This document shows, in pieces, positions 16,417 to 22,733 of a stretch of 22,733 nucleotides of DNA. The stretch spans positions 1 to 22,733 of the forward strand of contig JBEDUI010000236.1 in NCBI GenBank assembly GCA_040414495.1, in the 5' to 3' direction. The DNA comes from DATAVB01 sp040414495. Its GTDB lineage: Bacteria; Actinomycetota; Actinomycetes; Mycobacteriales; QHCD01. Numbering within the stretch: the stretch's first letter is position 1; every line of letters begins with the position of its first letter. The position numbers were made by a program, and so were the translations under genes. Under the pieces are notes generated by a model. That model searched no databases and was not told where the DNA came from. It saw only the letters and a list, made by a program, of their open reading frames with translations.

Positions 16417-16938
16417 GACTGGGGGCCTCCTCGTCTCCGTGTCGCGCTCGGCGGCCCGGGCTGACCGGACCGCCGTTCGGCTGCTCTACCCGGTGATGTC
16501 CGGGCGGCGCGCCCTTGTATGGCACTTTTCGCACCCGCCGATTGCTCGAACGGGTGCGTTCACAACCCTGCGTGACTGGTTGTGGTGCCAGACAACGCAG
16601 ACCCGCCGGTGGTGCCGGCTGACGGGGGACAGTACCCACAGCCCGCCACCAATCCGGGCGGTACGCGTGATCGTGACCATTCGGTAACCGCTGGATCAAC
16701 CCGAACGAGACAGGTACCTGCAAGCGGTCGCCGTAGCGCTGCTGCAGACGGACGAAGACGCACTCAGCCTAAGCGAAGTCCCCCAAATTGCCGCAAAGGC
16801 TTGACGCTCGTCCGCCTCCCCCACTCAGGGTTCACACCGACCCGCTATGCTTCGGCGCCCGTCCTGGATCCGGATGTCCGGTCCTGGGTAGGCGCTGCCG
16901 CGCCGCGGTGGCGTGCACCCCTCGTAAGAGGGCTGCTG
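16417..16938. other. 522-base gap between typA and the binding-protein gene
   Basis: No convincing gene. Both flanking genes are on the minus strand, so it should hold the typA terminator and the transporter promoter. A weak hairpin, CCCTC/GAGGG (16919-16923 with 16928-16932), lies just past the typA stop. A possible -10 box TAGGCT is at 16771-16766 in minus reading, without a good -35. If used, it would give a leader of roughly 340 bases. Short inverted repeats lie in the possible leader (GCACCCG/CGGGTGC near 16530-16556 and ACAACC/GGTTGT near 16562-16583). I recognise no known riboswitch. Confidence 0.5.
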
Positions 16939-18798
16939 TCACGGTCGGGGCCGTCGCCCACGGAGCTTGGCTCGTTCCGCGGCCGACAGCACGACCTTGC
17001 GCAGCCGCACGATAGCTGGTGCGACTTCGACGCACTCGTCCTCCCGGCAAAATTCGAGCGCCTGCTCCAGTGAGAGCTGCCTCGGCGGGATGAGTCGCTC
17101 GAGCTCCTCGGCCGTCGCCACCCGGATCGACGTGAGCTTCTTTTCCTTTGTGGGATTGACATCCATGTCATCGGGCCGCGAATTTTCACCGATGATCATG
17201 CCCTCGTAGACCTCGGCGCCAGGACCGACGAACAGCGTTCCGCGCTCTTGCAGGTTGAACAGCGCGTACGAACGGACGGTCCCCTGCCGGTCGGCCACCA
17301 GCGAGCCGCTGGGACGGGTTCGCAGTTCGCCGACCCAGGCCGCGTACCGCTCGAATACGTGGTTCAGGATGCCGGTGCCACGGGTTTCGGTAAGAAACTC
17401 GGTCCGGAATCCGATCAGGCCGCGCGCGGGCACCACGTATTCCATCCGCACCCAGCCGGTGCCGTGGTTGACCATCTGTTCCATCCGGCCTTTACGCAAA
17501 GCCAGTAGCTGCGTGATGACGCCGAGGTACTCCTCCGGCGCATCGATCGTCAGCCGCTCGAACGGCTCCTGGACCTGGCCGTCCACGGTCCGGGTGACGA
17601 CCTGTGGCTTGCCGACGGTGAGCTCGAAGCCCTCGCGCCGCATGATTTCCACCAGCACCGCCAGCTGCAGCTCGCCGCGGCCCTGCACCTCCCAGGTGTC
17701 GGGCCGTTGGGTCGGCCGGACCCTGATCGAGACGTTGCCGACCAGCTCGGCGTCCAACCGGTTCTTGACCAGCCGGGCCGTCAGCTTCTTCCCGGATTTG
17801 CCAGCCAGCGGGCTGGAATTGACGCCGATGGTCATCGAAATCGACGGCTCGTCGATTGTGATGACCGGCAGCGGGCGCGGGTCCTCCAGGTCGGCCAGCG
17901 TCTCGCCGATCGTGATCTCGGGAATGCCGGCCAGCGCGATGATGTCGCCGGGACCGGCCTCCTCGACCTGTACCCGGTCCAGCGCCTCGGTCATCAGCAA
18001 CTCGGAGATCTTGACCCGTTCGATGGCGCCGTTGGTCCGGCACCAGGCGACCTGCTGTCCTTTGCGGATGGTGCCGTTGTGGACCCGGGCCAGGGCCAGC
18101 CGGCCCAGGTACGGCGAGGAGTCCAGGTTTGTGACCTGCGCCTGCAGCGGCGCGCCCTCGTCGTACGTCGGCGGCGCCACCGCGCCCAGGATCACCTCGA
18201 ACAGCTCGGCCAGGTTCTCCGCGTCCGGCGAGGCGCCGTCGGCCGGGCGGGTCTTGGACGCCTTCCCGGCCCGCGCCTCGCAGTAGACGATCGGGAAGTC
18301 CAACGCGTCCTGCGCGTCGGCGTCCTCGGCCAGATCGAGGAACAGCTCATAGGTCTCGTCCACGACCTCGGCGATCCGGGCGTCGGGCCGGTCGACCTTG
18401 TTGATGACCAACACGATCGGGATGTGCCGGGCCAGCGCTTTGCGCAGCACGAACCGGGTCTGCGGCAGCGGTCCCTCGCTGGCGTCCACAAGCAGCAGTG
18501 CGCCATCCACCATGGACAGTGCCCGCTCCACCTCGCCGCCGAAGTCGGCGTGCCCGGGCGTATCGAGGATGTTGATCGTGGTGCCGCCGTACCGGACCGC
18601 GGTGTTCTTGGCCAGGATCGTGATTCCTTTCTCACGCTCCAGGTCCATCGAGTCGAGGATCCGCTCGTCGACGCCCTGCTCCCCCTGGTGTTCGGTGAAG
18701 GCGCCTGACTGCCAGAGCATGGCGTCGACCAGGGTCGTCTTGCCGTGGTCGACGTGGGCGATGATCGCGACGTTGCGCAGATCGTCACGAGTGGGCAC
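16939..18798 (-). CDS. typA: Ribosome-associated translational GTPase TypA/BipA
   Basis: A 619-residue elongation-factor-like GTPase that binds ribosomes and is linked to stress, cold growth and ribosome assembly. G1 is AHVDHGKTT (14-22), the switch region follows with EREKGITI (54-61), G3 is DTPGH (79-83) and G4 is NKVD (133-136). Then come domain II (LGRLALARVHNGTIRKGQQV), EF-G-like domains with GRGELQLAVLVEIMRREGFEL and GRMEQMVNHGTGWVRMEYVVPARGLIGF, and the BipA-specific C-terminal domain with LFVGPGAEVYEGMIIGENSR and NPTKEKKLTSIR. GTG 18798 has GGAG six bases upstream. A possible -10 element TAGGCT is at 18854-18849, without a good -35. It is divergent from sdhC. Confidence 0.97.
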   Translation of the reverse strand: MPTRDDLRNVAIIAHVDHGKTTLVDAMLWQSGAFTEHQGEQGVDERILDSMDLEREKGITILAKNTAVRYGGTTINILDTPGHADFGGEVERALSMVDGALLLVDASEGPLPQTRFVLRKALARHIPIVLVINKVDRPDARIAEVVDETYELFLDLAEDADAQDALDFPIVYCEARAGKASKTRPADGASPDAENLAELFEVILGAVAPPTYDEGAPLQAQVTNLDSSPYLGRLALARVHNGTIRKGQQVAWCRTNGAIERVKISELLMTEALDRVQVEEAGPGDIIALAGIPEITIGETLADLEDPRPLPVITIDEPSISMTIGVNSSPLAGKSGKKLTARLVKNRLDAELVGNVSIRVRPTQRPDTWEVQGRGELQLAVLVEIMRREGFELTVGKPQVVTRTVDGQVQEPFERLTIDAPEEYLGVITQLLALRKGRMEQMVNHGTGWVRMEYVVPARGLIGFRTEFLTETRGTGILNHVFERYAAWVGELRTRPSGSLVADRQGTVRSYALFNLQERGTLFVGPGAEVYEGMIIGENSRPDDMDVNPTKEKKLTSIRVATAEELERLIPPRQLSLEQALEFCREDECVEVAPAIVRLRKVVLSAAERAKLRGRRPRP

Positions 18799-19049
18799 GC
18801 GGAACTCCGTACGTCAGAAGGGGGTTGGCGCTGGCGGTTGCTTTTCACAGCCTACGGTGGTGCCAGGGTGGGTCCTCGTTTGCGTGACGCCGACCAGTGA
18901 CGTCGCACAGATCACAGAGATATCGGCCGACCCCGCTGTGCCATCTTCCGGCCGGCGCGGGATGCTAGACGGCGTTCGCGATTCGCGCCACCGTTTGTGC
19001 GGCGCAGGCGGCAACGACTTGCCCCGTCCAGTCGACAGCAGGAGATCGA

Positions 19050-19886
19050 ATGAGCTCGTCCAGCACCACCACGTCGCGTCGTGCCCGGGGAGCGGCGTCG
19101 CTGTCCGGCGGAGTCGAGGCGCCGGGTCGGGCCAAAATCGGGACTGGCAACCTGCGCACCGACCGCTGGTGGCTTGAGCCCCTGGCGACGTTCACGTTCC
19201 TGACCGCGTGGGTCATCTACGCCACGGTCCGGGTCTGTCTGCAGCGCGACTACTGGGTAGCCAAGTACCACTACCTCACGCCGTTCTACTCGCCCTGTCT
19301 GACCAAGTCCTGTACCCCGGACTCGGCCCTGTTCGGGCGGCCACTCCCGGAATTCCCGATCATTATCCCGTTCGCGATCATCTCGCTGGTGTTCCTGCTC
19401 GGATTCCGGATGACCTGCTACTACTACCGGAAGGCCTACTACCGGTCGTTCTGGGGATCTCCGCCGGCCTGCGCGGTGGCCGAGCCGCACAAGAAATACA
19501 CCGGTGAATCGCGACTGCCGTTGTTGGTGCAAAACTCGCACCGTTATTTCTTCTATATCGCCGGCCTACTCGCGCTGGTGAATACGATCGATTTGATCGA
19601 GTCGTACCGATACGGCTTGGGGCTGGGCAACATCATCATGCTGGTGAACGTGCTCGGCCTGTGGGGCTACTCGGCCTCCTGCCACTCCTGCCGGAGCATC
19701 GTGGGCGGTCGGCTCAATCACTTCTCGAAACACCCCATCCGCTACTGGGCCTGGGTGCAGGTCTCCAAGCTCAACGGCAAACACATGCAACTGGCGCTGG
19801 GCACGCTGGTGACGCTGGCCGTCACCGACGCCTACATCGCGCTGCTCGCCGCGGGCGCCTTCGCCGACCCCCGCATCATCAGCTGA
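19050..19886 (+). CDS. sdhC: Membrane anchor of succinate dehydrogenase (Sdh1/type F)
   Basis: The 278-residue integral membrane protein resembles the single anchor subunit of mycobacterial Sdh1. An unstructured Ser/Thr/Arg-rich N-terminus (1-35) precedes about five transmembrane helices (near 46-62, 103-119, 165-182, 193-210 and 247-267). Cys/His-rich segments are CLTKSC (83-88), His164, CHSC (211-214), and NHFSKH with His224 and His228. The mycobacterial Sdh1 structure is reported to carry a Rieske-type 2Fe-2S cluster in the membrane in place of haem. The CHSC motif and nearby histidines are plausible ligands here, by inference. It passes electrons from SdhB to the quinone pool. AGGAG (19040-19044) lies five bases before the ATG. 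First of the sdhCAB operon. Confidence 0.92.
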   Translation: MSSSSTTTSRRARGAASLSGGVEAPGRAKIGTGNLRTDRWWLEPLATFTFLTAWVIYATVRVCLQRDYWVAKYHYLTPFYSPCLTKSCTPDSALFGRPLPEFPIIIPFAIISLVFLLGFRMTCYYYRKAYYRSFWGSPPACAVAEPHKKYTGESRLPLLVQNSHRYFFYIAGLLALVNTIDLIESYRYGLGLGNIIMLVNVLGLWGYSASCHSCRSIVGGRLNHFSKHPIRYWAWVQVSKLNGKHMQLALGTLVTLAVTDAYIALLAAGAFADPRIIS

Positions 19887-19909
19887 GCCGAGCTGGGAGA
19901 TAGGAAGTC

Positions 19910-21808
19910 ATGACCGATCTAGAACGCCACGCCTACGACGTAGTCATCATCGGTGCCGGTGGCGCCGGACTCCGGGCGGCGATCGCGGCCCGGCAAAGCG
20001 GCAAGCGGACCGCGATCATCTGTAAATCCCTGTTCGGCAAGGCCCACACCGTCATGGCCGAGGGCGGCGCGGCGGCCGCGATGGGTAACGCGAACCCGCA
20101 CGACAATTGGCAGGTGCATTTCCGCGACACCATGCGCGGTGGGAAGTTCATGAACCACTGGCGGATGGCCGAACTGCACGCCAAGGAGGCCCCGGACCGT
20201 ATCTGGGAGCTGGAAACCTACGGCGCATTGTTCGACCGCACGCCGGAAGGAAAGATCAGCCAGCGCAATTTCGGCGGCCACGAATATCCGCGGCTCGCGC
20301 ACGTCGGTGACCGCACCGGCTTGGAGCTGATCCGTACGTTGCAGCAGAAGATCGTGTCGCTGCAGCAGGAGGATTACGCCGCCACCGGTGATTACGAGTC
20401 GCGCATCAAGGTTTTCGCCGAGTGCACAATCACCGATGTGCTGCAGGACAATGGCCGTATTGCCGGCGCATTCGGATACTGGCGCGAATCCGGCCGATTC
20501 ATTCTTTTCCAGACGCCGGCCATTGTGCTGGCGACCGGCGGTATCGGTAAATCGTTCAAGGTCACCAGCAATTCCTGGGAGTACACCGGCGACGGGCACG
20601 CGCTGGCGCTGCGGGCCGGATCGACGCTGGTGAACATGGAATTCGTGCAGTTCCACCCGACCGGAATGGTCTGGCCGCCCTCGGTGAAGGGAATTCTGGT
20701 CACCGAATCGGTGCGCGGCGACGGTGGTGTGCTGCGTAATTCGGAGAACAAGCGGTTCATGTTCAACTACGTCCCCGACGTCTTCCGCAAGCAGTACGCG
20801 GAGACCGAGGAGGAGGCCGACCGCTGGTACACCGACCCGGACAACAACCGCCGTCCCCCGGAGCTGCTGCCCCGCGACGAGGTGGCCCGGGCGATCAACT
20901 CCGAGGTGAAGGCCGGCCGCGGCACCGAGCACGGCGGCATCTACCTGGACATCGCCTCCCGCCGGCCGGCCGAGTTCATCCACAAGCGACTCCCCTCGAT
21001 GTTCCACCAGTTCAAGGAACTGGCCGATGTGGACATCACCAAGGAGCCGATGGAGATCGGACCCACCTGCCATTACGTGATGGGCGGGGTCGAGGTCGAC
21101 CCGGACACCGGCGCGGCCGCCCGGGTGCCGGGCCTGTTCGCTGCCGGAGAGGTGTCCGGTGGCATGCACGGCTCGAACCGGCTCGGCGGCAATTCGCTGT
21201 CGGACCTGCTGGTGTTCGGCCGGCGGGCCGGCCTGGGCGCGGCGACCTATGTGGACTCGCTCGGCACCGACATTCCCGAGGTCAGTGAGTCCGATGTGGA
21301 CGCTGCCCGGGCCACCGCGCTGGCGCCGTTCCGGACCGAAGGCGGGGAAAACCCGTACAGCCTGCACCAGGAACTGCAGCAGACGATGAACGACCTCGTC
21401 GGCATCATCCGCCGCGAGGAGGAGATGCGGGAGGCGCTGGACCGGCTGGCCAAGATCAAGGAACGCGCGGCCACGCTGTCGGTCGAGGGCCACCAGCAGT
21501 TCAATCCCGGCTGGCACCTGGCGCTGGATCTACGCAACATGCTCGCGGTAGCCGAATGCGTCGCCCGGGCCGCCCTCACCCGTCAGGAGAGCCGCGGCGG
21601 TCACACCCGCGACGACTACCCGACGATGAACGCGGACTGGCGCAAGGTCAACCTGATCTGCTCGATGAAGGACGAGTCCATCGACGTCGCCGAGCAGCCG
21701 ATCCCGACCCTGCCGGTCGAACTGCTCTCGTTGTTCGAGCGTTCTGAGTTGGAGAAGTACTTCACCGACGACGAGCTCGCCGTACTGCCGGAAGGGGCCG
21801 ATAACTGA
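19910..21808 (+). CDS. sdhA: Succinate dehydrogenase flavoprotein subunit
   Basis: The 632-residue catalytic subunit oxidises succinate to fumarate with covalent FAD. The FAD-binding motif VVIIGAGGAGLRAA is at 11-24. His46 in KAHTVMAEGG is the expected site of covalent flavin attachment. The substrate-binding and catalytic segments are FVQFHPTGM, VTESVRGDGG, PTCHYVMGGV and the FAD-contacting GLFAAGEVSGGMHGSNRLGGNS. Length and the EEEADRWYTDPDNNRRPPELL insertion match the Sdh1 type of actinobacteria as far as I can recall. TAGGA lies six bases upstream of the ATG, 23 bases after sdhC. The stop overlaps the sdhB start by one base (TGATG). Confidence 0.97.
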   Translation: MTDLERHAYDVVIIGAGGAGLRAAIAARQSGKRTAIICKSLFGKAHTVMAEGGAAAAMGNANPHDNWQVHFRDTMRGGKFMNHWRMAELHAKEAPDRIWELETYGALFDRTPEGKISQRNFGGHEYPRLAHVGDRTGLELIRTLQQKIVSLQQEDYAATGDYESRIKVFAECTITDVLQDNGRIAGAFGYWRESGRFILFQTPAIVLATGGIGKSFKVTSNSWEYTGDGHALALRAGSTLVNMEFVQFHPTGMVWPPSVKGILVTESVRGDGGVLRNSENKRFMFNYVPDVFRKQYAETEEEADRWYTDPDNNRRPPELLPRDEVARAINSEVKAGRGTEHGGIYLDIASRRPAEFIHKRLPSMFHQFKELADVDITKEPMEIGPTCHYVMGGVEVDPDTGAAARVPGLFAAGEVSGGMHGSNRLGGNSLSDLLVFGRRAGLGAATYVDSLGTDIPEVSESDVDAARATALAPFRTEGGENPYSLHQELQQTMNDLVGIIRREEEMREALDRLAKIKERAATLSVEGHQQFNPGWHLALDLRNMLAVAECVARAALTRQESRGGHTRDDYPTMNADWRKVNLICSMKDESIDVAEQPIPTLPVELLSLFERSELEKYFTDDELAVLPEGADN

Positions 21809-22733
21809 TGGCGTCGTACAAAGCCCAATTCCGTATCTGGCGAGGCGATTCGGATTCCGGCGGGCTGGAGGACTTCACCGTCGAGGTGAACGAGGGCGAG
21901 GTCGTCCTTGACGTCATCCACCGGTTGCAGGCCACCCAGACGCCGGACCTGGCTGTCCGGTGGAACTGCAAGGCCGGCAAGTGCGGGTCCTGCAGCGCCG
22001 AGATCAACGGTCGGCCACGGTTGATGTGCATGACCCGGATGAACCTGTTCGCCGAGGACGAGGTCGTCACGGTCACGCCGATGCGGACCTTCCCGGTCAT
22101 CCGCGACCTGGTCACCGACGTGTCGTTCAACTACCAGAAGGCGCGGGAAATCCCGGCGTTCGCTCCCCCGAAGAACCTCAAGCCGGGCGAATACCGGATG
22201 GCCCAGGTCGACGTCGAGCGCTCGCAGGAATTCCGTAAGTGCATCGAGTGCTTCCTGTGCCAGGACACCTGCCACGTGGTGCGTGACCACGAGGAGAACA
22301 AGACCAACTTCGCCGGACCGCGTTTCCTGATGCGGATCGCCGAGTTGGACATGCACCCGCTGGACGCCAAGGACCGTAAGCGGGATGCGCAGGAGAAGCA
22401 CGGCCTCGGTTACTGCAACATCACCAAGTGCTGCACCGAGGTCTGCCCGGAGGGCATCCACATCACCGACAACGCCCTGATCCCGATGAAGGAACGGGTC
22501 GTCGACCGCAAGTACGACCCGCTGGTGTGGCTGGGTAGCAAGATCTTCCGCCGGGGCGCCGCGGAGGAGCCGTTGGAGCGGACCGACCCGACCTGGCCGG
22601 CGGCCGACGCCGGCGCTCACCCGGTGTCGGAGTTCACGGCCGAGTCGGCCGGTGCGCTCTCCCCGTTCGGTGAGGACCAGGCGCTGCCGTTGCCGACCGA
22701 GTCGTTGACCTACGACCACCCGGGTCCGGAGGA
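21808..22733 (+). CDS. sdhB: Succinate dehydrogenase iron-sulfur subunit (3' end outside window)
   Basis: The frame is open from ATG 21808 to the window edge (308 codons, no stop). Cys54, Cys59, Cys62 and Cys74 (CKAGKCGSC...LMC) bind the 2Fe-2S cluster. CIECFLCQDTC (145-155) with Cys203, Cys208, Cys209 and Cys213 (CNITKCCTEVCP) supply ligands for the 4Fe-4S and 3Fe-4S clusters. The protein links the flavin of SdhA to the membrane subunit. The conserved part ends near residue 248 (WLGSKIFRR), where mycobacterial Sdh1 SdhB stops as I recall. Residues 249-308 form an extra Pro-, Ala-, Glu- and Thr-rich tail of unknown role that continues out of the window. Coupled to sdhA by a one-base stop/start overlap. 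Confidence 0.96.
   Translation, partial: MASYKAQFRIWRGDSDSGGLEDFTVEVNEGEVVLDVIHRLQATQTPDLAVRWNCKAGKCGSCSAEINGRPRLMCMTRMNLFAEDEVVTVTPMRTFPVIRDLVTDVSFNYQKAREIPAFAPPKNLKPGEYRMAQVDVERSQEFRKCIECFLCQDTCHVVRDHEENKTNFAGPRFLMRIAELDMHPLDAKDRKRDAQEKHGLGYCNITKCCTEVCPEGIHITDNALIPMKERVVDRKYDPLVWLGSKIFRRGAAEEPLERTDPTWPAADAGAHPVSEFTAESAGALSPFGEDQALPLPTESLTYDHPGPE

Noticed and set aside
16668..16676. TGATCGTGA upstream of the binding-protein gene, like the ends of type A/B elements
   Set aside because: No matching TCACGATCA arm lies nearby, so it is probably chance or at most a decayed half.
18799..19049. Regulator site (CRP/GlxR-like TGTGA-N6-TCACA) before sdhC
   Set aside because: Only AGTGA and TCACA separated by about 10 bases are present, so the spacing does not fit.

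Overview
The window is high-GC DNA from an actinomycete. This rests on the strong G/C bias at third codon positions, frequent GTG starts and the gene content: mycothiol synthesis (mshB), the succinylase branch of diaminopimelate/lysine synthesis (dapD, dapC, dapE), a seven-iron ferredoxin of the actinobacterial type next to dapC, an Rv0428c-type acetyltransferase, and a three-gene succinate dehydrogenase resembling mycobacterial Sdh1. I cannot name the genus. No tRNA, rRNA, CRISPR array, transposase or phage gene was seen.

Left part (1-7250): a 51-bp tandem repeat array lies at the left edge. It is followed by dapE on the minus strand and, divergently, dapD plus a membrane-anchored lysozyme-like protein one base after it. 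A small hypothetical gene comes next, then about 690 bases without a convincing gene. That gap holds two palindromic elements and a cluster of terminator-like hairpins. The minus-strand fdxA-dapC pair follows; dapC appears to start at a CTG that overlaps the fdxA stop. A GNAT acetyltransferase and a DUF1269 protein run the other way. Together dapD, dapC and dapE cover three consecutive steps to LL-diaminopimelate, used for lysine and for cell-wall crosslinks.

Middle part (7250-16940): a lipoprotein of unknown function runs toward a minus-strand block. Read 5' to 3' on the minus strand, that block is a solute-binding lipoprotein, two permeases and two ATPases (a complete peptide/nickel-type ABC importer), then mshB and a four-helix DUF6113-like membrane protein. 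A perfect 18-bp hairpin separates the binding-protein gene from the permease genes, and the rest of the transporter genes are tightly coupled.

Right part (16940-22733): typA (bipA) on the minus strand is divergent from sdhC-sdhA-sdhB. sdhB runs off the right edge and already exceeds the usual length because of a Pro/Ala/Glu-rich C-terminal tail.

From memory, the linear order typA / SBP lipoprotein / mshB / small membrane protein / ferredoxin / dapC / dapD / dapE resembles the order of the corresponding genes in mycobacteria (typA, lpqW, mshB, fdxC, dapC, dapD, dapE), so the gene set is mostly conserved core. The unexplained material is non-coding: the 51-bp array, two palindrome families that each occur twice with fixed length, and the hairpin cluster behind dapC.
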